Positions 12,262 to 23,760 of a stretch of 64,000 nt of DNA are shown here, piece by piece. Positions within the stretch are counted from its first letter, which is position 1. Each line of letters starts with the position of its first letter. The notes beneath the pieces are model-generated. The model was not told where the DNA came from, did no database searches, and was given only the letters and a program-made list of their open reading frames with translations. A program made the position numbers and the translations under genes. Origin of the DNA: Arctopsyche grandis (lineage: Eukaryota; Arthropoda; Insecta; Trichoptera; Hydropsychidae); contig NC_135359.1 in NCBI RefSeq assembly GCF_051622035.1, forward strand, positions 29,417,501-29,481,500. Reading direction: 5' to 3'.

Positions 12262-13195
12262 TATTTTTTAATGCTTTTTATTATTACTAAATTATGTTCA
12301 CAATACATCTAATATCTATTTTAATAGCTACTGATCTACTGATCATTTTCTATTTTACAATTTTAATTTCATTTTGTTAGTAATCATAGTATTATATTAT
12401 TATAATGTTAATGTACAGCATAATAGGAAAAAGAGCTCAAAAACCTATTTACAATTCTTAAAAAAATCTCATAATACATCTAATACATAATATTAACCAA
12501 AGACTTTCTAAAGTCTTTGGTTAATATTATGTTTAGGTATTCTTCGTTTATACCTGAAGGGTATAGACATTTTGTTGTAATCACCGAGATTTTTTACAAG
12601 TGTGTTAGTATGGTTATTAGTAGAGGTAGGATAGTCACAGTGCTATCCATTGTTCGGCAAACCTTTAACAATGCATTTACAACCTTTGAACAATACACGG
12701 CCCTCTCAGGCTCCGGTGACTAGTTATTAGTGATTCTGTCATAGAATCTACTGCTTAGTTTGTTAGTAATGTCTGTGACTGACGGAATATTATTTATAGC
12801 ATGCAGTATTTTCGAGTTAATATACATACATACATAGGTGTGTTATAAATTATTTGTAGGGATTTTATTTGTATTATTTGTAGCTTGGAAAGGTTAGTAT
12901 TGGAGCCGTTATTCCATACAGGTGAAGCACAGGCTAATAATGGTATATGAGCGCGTGATATAATTTTATTTTATTTTGAGTTGATAAATAACTATGGTGA
13001 TTAAATATTGGGTATATTGAGGATATACCCCGCATCGCCTTGCATTTCGCTGCTTGAATATGAGGTGCCCATCTCATTCTTTCATCGAACGTTACTCCTA
13101 AATATTTTATTACCGATTGCCATTTCAGACTTTCTCCAGAGGGGATGTTTAGATCTGAACTTGGCTTATGCTTTCTAACACTAAAGAATAAAAAA
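12262..13195 (-). pseudogene. Non-LTR retrotransposon remnant (RT C-terminal part + 3' UTR), minus strand
   Basis: Read on the minus strand from about 13190, the sequence gives a peptide including KYLGVTFDERMRWAPHIQAA (near 13145-13040). Further on (about 12950-12870) comes LLACASPVWNNGSNTNLSKL. Both are typical of the end of the reverse transcriptase and connection region of jockey/CR1-like LINEs. Several frameshifts separate the pieces. The 3' untranslated part (12500-12270) is repeated at 18720-18950. It is a dead copy with no intact ORF. Confidence 0.8.
12486..12531. repeat. Near-perfect 46-bp palindrome in the LINE
   Basis: AATATTAACCAAAGACTTT is followed within a few bases by its reverse complement AAAGTCTTTGGTTAATATT. 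The related copy at 18930-18960 reads only one arm, so the palindrome marks a rearrangement breakpoint in this copy. Confidence 0.8.
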
Positions 13196-13339
13196 TTACT
13201 ACACTAAAGAATTACGCACGGACTTAACCAGGTCTGTGAGACCTAACGGGTTCCGTGAGCCTAATCCAGGGTGTGTATTGTCAACACACGAATTCCATTA
13301 GGTCTGTACACCCTCGCTTTAGTTTCCACATTACAATAC

Positions 13340-13423
13340 ATTCGAAATTAGTGTCAGTTAGCCAATTTGGTGAGGAACCGTTTCAACAATGACACCAGAT
13401 AAATTGGGAAACTTTGATAGGTA
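13340..13423 (-). repeat. SINE fragment, interrupted by the Merlin-like element
   Basis: Minus-strand SINE body (GAGGAACCGTTTCAACAATG, then AAACTTTGATAGG) stops at 13423. The family continues after the foldback at about 14007 with ACTTGGAGCCTAAACATCCA. The middle of the expected SINE sequence is missing, so the insertion came with a small deletion or is not a clean insertion. Confidence 0.65.
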
Positions 13424-14006
13424 AAAGTCTAAGAGCCTCTAGGCTCGGAAGCGAGGCTCGGTCGACACGCTCCTTCCTGTCATTCCAACTACTCTAGTAT
13501 TTCCTTGTCCTGTATTAACTCGACTTTCTTCTGATGAAATACTCCGACATATACTGCCTGGTTCGCATATAATTTCGGACGGTTGGGCAGCTTACGGAAA
13601 TATTCCACATATTGCGAATGAAATATACACGCATTCGTTTGTGGTTCAATACAAATTCATCTAAATATGAATCAAAAAGGGTACGCGTTGTGCCAAATTG
13701 ACGCCTTATCATTCTTTTCACACGCATCCACATATTTTCCACATTTTGCGTATGTATTTCACTATTATTTGGATCCACGAAATTATAACCACTTTTACCG
13801 GAATTCGGAATATTTACGTACGCTGCCCAACCGTCCGAAATCATATGCGAACCAGGCAGTATATGTCGGAGGATTTGATCAGGTAAAAGTCGAGTTAATA
13901 CAGGGCACGGAAATAATAGTAGGAAATAATAGTAGAGCAACCAATGATAGAAAGGAGCGGGTCGACCGAGCCTAGAGCGTCCGTCCTATCGAGAATTCCG
14001 ACTTTT
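13424..14006. mobile_element. Merlin-like foldback transposon with transposase fragments
   Basis: The two ends are inverted repeats of about 200 bp: 13424-13610 pairs with 13800-14006, sharing GGCTCGGTCGAC and CGACATATACTGCC among other words. Read inward, both arms encode a peptide with LPGSHxISDGWAAY, including the first acidic catalytic residue of IS1016/Merlin-type DDE transposases. The minus strand also continues through FVDPNNSEIHTQNVENMWMR, where the final Glu of the triad is expected. The N-terminal half of the transposase is missing. Confidence 0.75.
13640..13900 (-). pseudogene. Merlin-type (ISXO2-like) transposase C-terminal remnant
   Basis: Translation on the minus strand reads LPGSHMISDGWAAYVNIPNS ... 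EIHTQNVENMWMRVKRMIRR ... DSYLDEFVLNHKR. The order SDGW (Asp), then HTQNVE (Glu), then the LDEF(V)xxHK tail matches the ISXO2-like domain of Merlin transposases. After about 13640 the frame runs into antisense of the opposite arm, so the protein is broken at its C-terminus, and its N-terminus is absent. Non-functional on present evidence. Confidence 0.78.
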
Positions 14007-14055
14007 ATCAACTTGGAGCCTAAACATCCAAGTTTGACCAGTAGCACTGCAGAAA

Positions 14056-14681
14056 TACTCACTCAATCTGCAGTAGGGAGCAAACAGTATACATATGTAC
14101 ACATGTTGCACGTCGGAAAGCTACACCACACATGGAGATTAGCACTGTTGAGTGTCGGTATTTTTTATTTTTTGTTTTTTTTTTTTGTCGTCATAGACGT
14201 AGGATTAAAGAGAAATAGCTACAGAGCGGAAACGGAAGTGTGTTTCGAGCTTTCGTTGGCGTGGTGTGGTTGGTGGTGGTGTGGCGTGTCACGGGGGCGG
14301 CACACATCCGGCACGCGAGCCCGGCCTTGAACGACGCCAGGGGCGCCAAATCGCGGGTCCTCGAACCGCTACCTGTCACGCGACAGTCGACGACCCCCCC
14401 TGGATATTTTCGTCTGTCGTCTGTCGACCGGGAGAAACTGTCATAATCGGCCATTGTCGACGACCGTCTACTATTTTATGTCTGTCAACGCGACACGCTA
14501 AAAATATGTATAAGTTTTTTTTTATATACGAGCGTTTTACATTTACTTTCGTATACATATTGCGTAGCTTCAATCTGATTTTGCTCTGGAATCTCTGATT
14601 GGAACTACTCAATATTGTGAATACGCCAATTCAACGTCGTTCTGTATTACTAGTGTTCTACCCGGTGGTATCTGGGCATGG
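14056..14681. other. Unassigned GC-richer stretch
   Basis: 14240-14480 is GC-rich with CpGs and GTCGAC-containing inverted words. Frames are open on both strands but no family is recognisable. It could be part of a transposon or a regulatory segment. Confidence 0.35.
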
Positions 14682-15555
14682 GGTCTACGTGACGATCCAG
14701 AATGTTAAATTACAGAAAACACAAATATCGGAAGGCAAAGATCTTAAGTCGACAGATCAAAAAAAAAGGGTGCATGGTAAACGGTACATACTCACGTATG
14801 TACATACTAGGGTTTCTGACCCGGGTCGACCCGGGACAGACATTCCCAGGAATACACGGAATTTTTGTTGTCCCGTGTCCCGGGAAATTTTATCTCGAAT
14901 CCCGGGAATTGGATTTACATACATACAACATTTTCACGACTGCACGAAGGGAAATAACAAATCAAATACACAAAGAATCGTAAAATATTCTCAAAAATTA
15001 AAATCGAAGAAAGAAGAAGATTAAAACTGATTGTTTAACATAAAATTTAAATAATTCTGATTTTATACCGAATGTATATCCTACGGTGAAGTTTCACATA
15101 ATAGTTATTATGGAGCGAGTATATCCTTCTTGTATTGACGATTCCACAATGGAAGAAACTCTTTTAGATTTGGATGAAGACGAAACAATTGTGTGTTTGA
15201 CGATGAACGAAGAATTAAATAAGGAGTTATCAAAGACGGATATACAAAATAACGTAAATAAAAATAACATCGACTTTAAAATAGAGATTAAAATATGCAT
15301 GCTGACAGGAGAAAAAACCGATAATTTAAAAAAAATGTTTTCGTCCCTATTAACAATAAAACCAACTTCGGCCGAAACTGAAAGGGTTTTTTCCATTCTG
15401 CGCGCGCACATTAATACGGGAGGAAAAGCCTGTTCCTCTTGTTCCTGTTGTATCCTGCTCGCGCAAATTAAGTGAGTATGTACCGTTCACCATGCACACT
15501 TTTTTCCGATATTTGCATTTTCTGTAATTTAATATTCTGGCTCGTCACGGAGACC
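14682..15555. mobile_element. 874-bp TIR element carrying a hAT transposase fragment
   Basis: The left end begins GGTCTACGTGACGA and the right end finishes with the complement of GGTCTCCGTGACGA. The TIRs extend about 100 bp (including AAATATCGGAAGGCAAAG left and the complement of TGCAAATATCGGAA right). The same terminal sequence starts another element at 63758. The interior includes a hAT C-terminal piece (next entry). Confidence 0.78.
15110..15472 (+). pseudogene. hAT-type transposase remnant (C-terminal dimerisation region)
   Basis: The frame ending at 15472 contains LLTIKPTSAETERVFSIL, which matches the core of the hAT C-terminal dimerisation domain (usual form: P-x-[ST]-S-A-x-x-E-R-x-F-S). 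Upstream it is acidic and unlike a full transposase; the catalytic domain and BED finger are missing. The last residues are already inside the right terminal repeat, so the protein is a truncated chimera. Confidence 0.7.
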
Positions 15556-15590
15556 GCTGGACATGCAGCCCCTGGACACGTACCCTCCGG

Positions 15591-15806
15591 CAGTGCCGGC
15601 CTTACATCCAATGGCGCCCTCGGGCAATTTTTTCTAAACACCCTTAGAAAAAACTTTCGCCTTTGGCGTTCTAATCTAAAATTTTGAATGGCTTTTGGCG
15701 CTCTAATTTTAAATTTTAAAGCGCCTTTGGCGCATCGTTCGGCGCCTCAACATATTTAGCGCCCTCGGGTGCCGCCCCACCCAGCCCCCCCCTAAAACCG
15801 GCACTG
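15591..15806. mobile_element. 216-bp hAT-type MITE with 8-bp target duplication
   Basis: Starts CAGTGCCGG and ends CCGGCACTG. It is flanked by CCCTCCGG (15583-15590) and CCCCCCGG (15807-15814), an 8-bp duplication with one mismatch, as expected for hAT. The interior is a set of GGCGC-containing words (CGCCTTTGGCG, GGCGCCTC). A second, more broken copy lies at 45545-45765 in opposite orientation. Confidence 0.85.
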
Positions 15807-15959
15807 CCCCCCGGACACATACCCCCCGCCATGAATAAAAAATGTTATATAATATTAATAAATAATTAATATTAAAGTAAAGTAAATAATAATAAATTGA
15901 ATGTGGTAGAGCATATTGAATTTCAATTTATATACAATTAGTTTCAATTTATTGTAGTA

Positions 15960-16495
15960 AATGTTGCCACATGTGGTTTATTGTGCCACTGTGCTTAATG
16001 TTTAATGGCCAAGATTTAGGAAAGATGCAAAAATTACAAAATAAAGCTATGAGAGGTATTTTGAATGTGGGTATATTAAAAAGTATTAGAAGTATGTTAG
16101 ATGAATTGGGATGGATGAGTATTAGAATTAGTTTCAATCCTAGTACATTGTCTATAAGTTAGATCATAAGTTATTACCTGAGTACTTTAAGGATTATACA
16201 ATAAGGAATAGAGATATACATAGTTTTTATACTAGAAATAAGGACAAATTAGTTGTAAGTAGAGTAAGAAAAAAGAAGACAGCTGGGGGTGTTTTTCACA
16301 GGGGTGTGCTCATGTACAATGCCCTCCCTGAGTGCATCAGGTCTTCTAAGATCGTGGATGCATTCTTGCGAGGTGCGAGGAGACACCTCTGAGTGGCAGT
16401 ACATACATACATATAAGTTAAACATAAAATTTTAGAGTTAAGTAATTAAGAATGCATTTGTTTTAAATTAGCTAAATAGCTAAAATTAAATAAAA
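15960..16495 (+). pseudogene. Non-LTR retrotransposon 3' end (RT C-terminus), plus strand
   Basis: Reads KMQKLQNKAMRGILNVG ... MLDELGWMSIR from 16022. After a frameshift near 16150 it continues LPEYFKDYTIRNRDIHSFY ... GGVFHRGVLMYNALPECIRS to a stop at about 16392. This is the conserved C-terminal tail of ORF2 in jockey/CR1-like LINEs. An AATAAA-type A-rich 3' tail follows near 16480-16500. 5'-truncated, as usual for LINEs. Confidence 0.85.
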
Positions 16496-16499
16496 TAGA

Positions 16500-17980
16500 A
16501 TAAATATCAATTTAAAAGGCTTTTAGCGTTTGCGTTCTGTGATATTGAAAGTAAATTTTACCGGTATACCGGTAGTAGGAAAAATCATTAACCGAAAAAC
16601 ATCATCTTTTCAAAAATTGTACAGAAGAATTTCCCCATCATGAAAATTGCACACGCTACTTCATGTAGGGCTATCAATTGCGTACAAATAATAAAGTGCA
16701 TTTAATATTATAATAATTTTAATAAAACAAGCACTTCCATTAATGCACAACTTGCACGTTAACATAAAGCATAGGCTTTAACCCAATTAATATTATATAT
16801 GTACGATACAAAACCCTTTTTTTTCTCATAAATATCACACCTAACCAATTACATCGCCTCTCAGTGCACCCTTTTATCAGTTTTAATTGCAACTCCACAA
16901 ACATTGCAATATCGAAATTGAAGATGCCTCTTCGACGCGTTGCATTGCAATATGCACTTCTTGCATATATAATATATATGTGCATACATACAATATACAA
17001 CCCCTATATGCACCTATTTATATAACATACATACTAGTATGTGAATATATTCATATAAGCAAAGGCAATGGGTCGATTTCAAGGTCGACATGCAATATTA
17101 TAATATACCGTATACGTAATTATTCATCATATTCATAGCCCCATTTCGAATTCTAAGTATACCTATGTATGTATGTATGTATGTATAATATGTGTTGTAC
17201 AAGTAGTATTTTATACATAATATAATATGTACGCTTGGCTAAATTATAAACAAGTGGAAAATATAGATCAATATCGCGCTTGACGCCGAAAAGTTTATCG
17301 CTCGCGAAAAACAGTGGCGGTTGGTCAATGATTAAATTTATAAAAAATTATATATGTACATACGTGAAAAATGTTTGGAAAAGTCATTAATGGCGTCAAT
17401 TTGCGGATCGTGAAATGTTTAATTTGTCTAATTGAGAAACTTTGTTTCGGAACATTTTGAACACTCGTTGAATTTGAACGAAGTTTTCTATGTCTTTTAA
17501 TGCGTTTAAATGTCGTCATCATCATCATCATCATCAGCTTTTCAACATCCACTCTTGGATTAAAGCTTCTTCCATTCTTGCATGCGTACATTTTAAATCA
17601 ATATTAAAAAAACTTCATCGTCGACACTTTATACATATATTATATACATACTTCGTTTATCCATTTCATCTCCAATCTTTTCCCTCGCTTTATTTTATTC
17701 AAGTTTTTATATCTTTCTAAGCGAACTAATCCCAAAAGCCATCAAGTGAGCTTTTAGAAGTACCTCGCATGCCTTTGCCTAGTAACTGTGAAGATTCCAC
17801 CACTACATTTAGTAGATAACTAAATAATCTCAAATACTATCCGAGCTATTATCGCTATGAATTGGTTAACATCTTTTTAACATGACATCGTATATGTATA
17901 TATGTGTGAATATAGTTGAAAAAACCCTTAAAAAAGTGAATGTTACTCAAAGCATCAATATTTTTTACTTTATCTATGCA
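16500..17980. other. Gene-free stretch with microsatellites
   Basis: Contains TATG repeats near 17164-17190 and an ATC trinucleotide run at about 17515-17537. The open frames around the ATC run are short and lack domains. No gene can be supported. Confidence 0.45.
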
Positions 17981-17984
17981 CTTA

Positions 17985-18215
17985 GTAACAATAGATGAAG
18001 TGTTGTGATCATTTTGACTGATTCGAACTCAGAATCGATCACTGATCACGTTTTCTTGATCTAGAAAAAATGTGTGTGTCTATGTATTTGGGGGATTTTT
18101 TGAACACCATTAGTCCTATCGAACTGAAACTTAGTATCGGTTACTGAAATTTTTATTGACACGACGTAAATTTTTTTCAAATTTTTAAGTTGACCGGAAA
18201 TGGTACCTCCCCTTA
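17985..18215 (+). repeat. Dispersed repeat shared with the GNAT-gene intron (copy 1)
   Basis: Starts AACAATAGATGAAG and ends near ACCGGAAATGGTACCTCC. The same order of words is found at 32358-32609 in the first coding-gene intron, same orientation. Family unknown. Confidence 0.75.
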
Positions 18216-18718
18216 TAAGTGAATGAATTCAATGTTCTCCCAAACCGCTAACTGAATCGGACGGAAATTTTTCCACATGTAATAGAAATTATAAATTTTA
18301 TAACCTAATATTTTTATCTGAAGCGGAAGTAGTACTTTTACTCTAGAGAATCGAGGTTTTTCTCAAAAACCTTTTGGTTTATTGAACTGAAATTTCATAT
18401 CTAGAAGTTTAAGCGTAATAACAAGTTATGTATAAAATTTGTTAAGCATCCCTCAACGGGAGTGGCAGTTTACTCTTGTTCAATTTTTCTTCAACTATTT
18501 TTTCGACCCCTTAAACATGTATACTCTTCATGAAAAATTCAAGTATAATTATTGTATCAATGTGATAAAAATAAAATAAAATCACTAAATTTAATAAACC
18601 GGAAGTGAGATTTTTTCCTCTTAGAAAGGTCAAAAATGTTGTCGCCACAATTCTGTCCACACCCCTGAACGTATCAAGCTGAAATATATATGTAAAAATC
18701 CAAACGCTTGAAAACATG

Positions 18719-18955
18719 CTTTTTATTATTACGAAATTATGCTCACAATACATCTTATATCTATTTTAATAGCTACTGATCTACTGATCATTTTCTATTT
18801 TACAATTTAATTTAATTTGGTTATTAGTCACAGTATTATATTATTCTAATGTTAATCTAAAGCATAATAGGAAAAAGAGCTCAAAAACCTATTTACAATC
18901 CTTATAAATGTTCATAATACATCTAATACATAATATTAATTAAAGACTCTCTAAA
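18719..18955 (-). repeat. LINE 3' UTR copy, minus strand
   Basis: Near-identical to 12270-12500 (shared GCTACTGATCTACTGATCAT and GAAAAAGAGCTCAAAAACCT). It carries only the 3' end, so it is a 5'-truncated insertion of the same LINE family. Confidence 0.8.
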
Positions 18956-19690
18956 GTCGATGACCTAAAGCAGAATGTGATTTGTTTAAAAATTCAACGT
19001 ACAAGTGAAATTCAATGGACAAAATGGCCGCACCCTCGTATGTATTTGAATATTAAAACGCGACTGCAGTTTTATAACTGGTTTAAAATTCCATATCGAA
19101 CTCGCGACAAATTCAATTAACTCGACAGGCAGACCGTCCGGCGACGGGAAAATTGAACCGGAAGTCATTTTATTTTAAAATGTACCGGAAAATACATTAT
19201 AGATTCACAAGCGGCGGGGGGTGGTAATTTCCTTTGAGTTTTCCACGAATGCAACGCACGCTATGTGTCACTGCAGAACAGTGAAGTTCGCCGCAACTTT
19301 ATTAGCTCGGAATACCGGCGGGTGTTTATTTATTTGTGCGTCCCGAGGCGCCACTGGGAAATTGTTCGCACGAAAGCAGTAGTCTTGGAAATTACAATTT
19401 TCCACGTGTATGGTATAAGGCTCGTGCTAATTTGAACTTTAGCACTCGCGAATGTATCGATTCGCCGTTATTGTTTGTCCTTCGACTTTGTCGACATTTT
19501 CTTTTTCATTTCATATTATTTTTGACCCCAGGAAAATTTCTTGCACGTGCACATTAATCACGTCAAAAATGAGTGACGTATTTAAATGAGTATAAAATGT
19601 GAAATTGTGTATAATATATAATAATAATAATAAAAATTACTCATTTTTATACTGAATTTCAAAAATACCGATATTATTATAATGTTAAGA
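18956..19690. other. Unassigned stretch
   Basis: Moderately GC-rich near 19080-19400, with no coding or repeat identity that I can support. A TAATAATAATAA run lies near 19617-19630. Confidence 0.4.
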
Positions 19691-19696
19691 CCGGTC

Positions 19697-20672
19697 ATAC
19701 GTCATATGCCAACATGTTTTACAAGCGTTTTTATTAACTTCGCTCTATTATGTAGTTCAGTGACATTCCTACAGGTCAAAAATTTGTGATCCGTTTTTGA
19801 ACCAATTCCACTCTTTAGATTTCTTTGATATTTTACCATATTCAGCGGTTAGCTTACATTTAAGTAAGTTAAAGTCTTCGACATGAAGCTAGAGAAGTTT
19901 AATCGTTTACGAACCCATTAAAAATGACATCGGAATCTTGTATCAAATCTAAGTGATGACAGCTACATATGCTTTCTACCACCCCTTCACAACTCACTTA
20001 AATATTGGTAAAAGTTAATAACAAAAATTCTATTGATAACTGGTTTACCTCAATAAAATAAACGAATTTTTGTTATTAATCCACAAGAATAGTCGAAATA
20101 TGATTTTTCTAAGTGGAATTTTATTTAATTCTAATATAAAGACAATTTAATATATTATCCCTATTAATTCAATTCAGATTCGTGTAAATACTAGTAAATA
20201 ATAGTAGCGAATTTTTAGCCCACAATTTTACCGATTTAAAATTCAGCACACTTCCAATTCACCCTTTTAAACGAAAACAAAAAATAATGTGGTCAGAAAA
20301 CTATCCCAATAAACATGTTTCAATAGAAAAAACTCAATATTAAATAGTATTAACAGTAAGAAAAAATTCCAAGTGAAAATACGTACTTATGACTTTTGAT
20401 TTGAACTGGACGACTACTTAGAGAGATTTGAAAGCTGAAAAGTACTACAAATGAAAGGTAAAATACCCGACTATAGATTCCAATATTCATTTTGAACAGA
20501 AAATTGACAGATTTTGAGACATCGACCGAACAACACCAAGATATACAAAAATCGCGCGATTTAAAAATATCTGCGAATCTCGAGCCAATCAACATTTTTT
20601 ATTACCAGATTCGTGTTCACTGGGCATAAATCTACATATAAGAAAAGTCATATCTCGTCATTTGTCGAACAG
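19697..20672 (+). repeat. 1-kb dispersed repeat, copy 2
   Basis: Direct-orientation partner of 7916-8890, 11.8 kb downstream. It shares the start GTCATATGCCAACATGTTT and runs through AATCAACATTTTTTATTACC. Small indels separate the copies, for example an extra CTAGTAAATA-like insertion near 20190 and AATATCTGCG near 20566. Confidence 0.85.
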
Positions 20673-21949
20673 TGTAATTAATTCATTCCTATTTCTAGTT
20701 TTATAATTATGTATATCTCTATTCTTAACTACATATACGATTATTGAAATATTTGGGTAATATGTAGATTCTTATCTAGCTTATATACAAATTTTAAAGT
20801 GCTTAATTTAAGACTATTTCTAATATCCAACCATTTTCAATTCATCTGACATATGTTCTTCAAACATTCTTGCGTTTCCTCACATTCAAAATTTTTTGAA
20901 ATATATTTTAATAAAATGCTATGAAAAATCTTGAACTATATTTTAAATATCTTCCCATAGAAGCTGTAGTTTTTTCTTATAAAGTCTAACCAGTTGGACT
21001 GATTTTATTACCTTTTAGTACATCTAAAGAAAATTTCGTCCAGTCATTCGTAAATCGTGCCTAAGCCAGTGTGAACTAAATCTAGTGGCTTACCACTACG
21101 TAAGTACATAGATTCACTTCACAGGGAAATGAAGCCATTTTGATTGTTCAATTATATATTCAATGTACTGAAAAAGCAAGTATTATATAATATAATACAA
21201 TGTCGAGTTTCCAAAATGTTACAAATTGACTGTCGTAAGCGTACAAATGTTACGTAGATAACATTGAACGTGACGAAGCAGAAGGGTAAAAGCTCTGACA
21301 ATTTCATGCGTATTTCGAAAACGACGTATGTATCTACATAGGTATACGAATGTTGCGAATAGTCGTTAACCCTTTTCGCAGGGCGCGCCGCCGACAATGT
21401 GTTAATTAAGTTTTATGAAAATTCGCGTAAAACAATGCAAATAACGTTAGGAAGCGGCGGGCGAGTGAAAAGAGGGGAACGGGAACAGAGATGGGGGGAG
21501 GGAAAGCTTGGAAAAGTCTGCGAAAGTTTAGCAAACGTTTCATAAACATTTTCCATACGCTGCGTTACTGTGGAGGATCTCAAAGGAAAGTGTATCGAAA
21601 GAGACGACATCGTAAAATGGGCCGGTTTTCCTTATGAAAATGGATTTTCTCGTTGAGATTTTTTCGCGCCATTTTTATTTTATTTCTACACGCTGAAACT
21701 TTTACGACTGTATTTTTACTTTCAATAAGGCTAACGTTACTCTTACCCAATTATATCTACATACATATGTATATATCCAACATATCGCATTTTATCAATA
21801 TTCATATTCAAGGACATACTTTCCGAAAGAGTGATACGTCGTTTCCTTGCTTTACTATCAGAACTAGCACATATGTATAATATATACACCGTCAACACAC
21901 TAATCTTAACAATTTCTATGTTTGACTTATTTAATACTAGCTGTATTAC
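20673..21949. other. Gene-free stretch
   Basis: AT-rich, with a purine-rich GC-richer block at about 21440-21620 that is open on the minus strand for 65 codons. I see no homology. It could be a conserved non-coding block; comparative data would be needed. Confidence 0.4.
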
Positions 21950-23760
21950 CCGGCTTCGCTCAGTGTTTATAATATAAACCGCTTAAACATGACTATGCTA
22001 ATTGAATTAAAAAAAAAAAAAAAATTAAAAAAAAATTTAAAAATTAAAAAAAAAAATAAAAAAAAAATCAAAAAAAAAAATTAAAAAAAAAATAAAAAAA
22101 AAATAAAAAAAAAATTAAAAAAAAATTAAAAAAAATTTTTTTAAAAAATCAAAAAAAAAAATCAAAATTTTTTTTGCCTTCTAGGGCTTCGCCCTCGGCG
22201 CCCCCCTGAGCCTTGATTAATGATTAATTGCCGTCTAGGGCTTCGCCCCCCTTAGTTAATGCCTATTAGGGCTTGCGCCCCATGAGGCTGGGCCCCCCGG
22301 GCCCCCTTCGGGGCACCACGGGGCTGCGCCCCTTGTGGCGCCCCCTTTTGAGCCCCATGGGGCTGCGCCCCATGAGGCTGGGCCCCCCGGGCCCCCTTCG
22401 GGGCCCCACGGGGCTGCGCCCCTTGTGGCGCCCCCTTTTGAGCCCCATGGGGCTGCGCCCCATGAGGCTGGGCCCCCCGCGCCCCCTTCGGGGCTTCACG
22501 GGGCTGCGCCCCTTGTGGCACCCCCTTTTGAGCCCCATGGGGCTGCGCCCCATGAGGCTAGGCCCCCCGGGCCCCCACGGGGCTGCGCCCCTTGTGGCGC
22601 CCCCTTTTGAGCCCCATGGGGCTGCGCCCCATGAGGCTGGGGCCCCACGGGGCTGCGCCCCTTGTGGCGCCCCCTTTTGAGCCCCATGGGGCTGCGCCCC
22701 ATGAGGCTGGGCCCCCCGGGCCCCCTTCGGGGCCCCACGGGGCTGCGCCCCTTGTGGCGCCCCCTTTTGAGCCTCATGGGGCTGCGCCCCATGAGGCTGG
22801 GCCCCCCGGGCCCCCTTCGGGGCCCCACGGGGCTGCGCCCCTTGTGGCGCCCCCTTTTGAGCCCCATGGGGCTGCGCCCCATGAGGCTGGGCCCCACGGG
22901 GCTGCGCCCCTTGTGGCGCCCCCTTTTGAGCCCCATGGGGCTACGCCCCATGAGGCTGGGCCCCCCGCGCCCCCTTCGGGGCTTCACGGGGCTGCGCCCC
23001 TTGTGGCACCCCCTTTTGAGCCCCATGGGGCTGCGCCCCATGAGGCTAGGCGCCCCCTTTTGAGCCCCATGGGGCTGCGCCCCATGAGGCTGGGCCCCCC
23101 CGGGGCCCCACGGGGCTGCGCCCCTCGTGGCGCCCCCTTTTGAGCCCCATGGGGCTGCGCCCCATGAGGCTGGGCCCCCCGGGCCCCCTTCGGGGCCCCA
23201 CGGGGCTGCGCCCCTTGTGGCGCCCCCTTTTGAGCCTCATGGGGCTGCGCCCCATGAGGCTGGGCCCCCCGGGCCCCATTCGGGGCCCCACGGGGCTGCG
23301 CCCCTTGTGGCGCCCCCTTTTGAGCCCCATGGGGCTGCGCCCCATGAGGCTGGGCCCCACGGGGCTGCGCCCCTTGTGGCGCCCCCTTTTGAGCCCCATG
23401 GGGCTGCGCCCCATGAGGCTGGGCCCCCCGGGCCCCCTTCGGGGCCCCACTGGGCTGCGCCCCTTGTGGCGCCCCCTTTTGAGCCCCACGGGGCTGCGCC
23501 CCTTGTGGCGCCCCTGGCGGGGCCCCATGAAACTACTCGCTTTGCGCCCCAGCGGGGGTGAATCCATTGAAACGAAAAAAACAAATCGGCGCCCATGGAT
23601 CGAAAAAAAAAAAATCGAATCACGTGTTCGATGACGTCACCGATCTACGGACGACGACGACGAAAACGACGAAAACGACGAAGACGACGACGAAGACGAC
23701 GACGACGACGACCAAGGATATTTACATACAAAGTCTCTTTCCAAATTATAGATTAGATTA
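21950..23760. mobile_element. Composite repeat: CCCGGCTTCGC head, A-rich tract, GC-rich array, GAC-rich tail
   Basis: In order: ACTAGCTGTATTACCCGGCT, a 160-bp A-rich tract with scattered T (22007-22165), CTAGGGCTTCGCCC words, the GC-rich tandem array, a CACGTGTTCGATGACGTCAC segment and a GAC/GAA trinucleotide run (about 23650-23712). A related short head (CTAGTGTTTCTATACGGCTT) occurs at 34748. The whole looks like one repeat unit with an expanded array, but its class is unknown. Confidence 0.55.
22262..23530. repeat. GC-rich tandem array, 90-bp unit
   Basis: The unit is 90 bp, measured from recurrence of GGGGCTGCGCCCCTTGTGG at 22320, 22410 and 22500. It has two related halves of about 39 and 51 bp, each opening with GGGGCTGCGCCCC. 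Some units lack the CCCCCCGGGCCCCCTTCGGGG part. G+C is extreme compared with the AT-rich surroundings. Because 90 is divisible by three, several frames on both strands stay open for 90-180 codons. The open frames follow from the period and base composition and are not called as genes. Confidence 0.93.

Noticed and set aside
22262..23530. CRISPR-like array
   Set aside because: Units are contiguous tandem repeats with no unique spacers, and the context is eukaryotic.
22266..23634. Several long open frames (90-180 codons) of Gly/Pro/Ala-rich peptides on both strands
   Set aside because: They follow from the 90-bp period and extreme base composition. Many frames are open at once and no start context, splice site or domain favours one.
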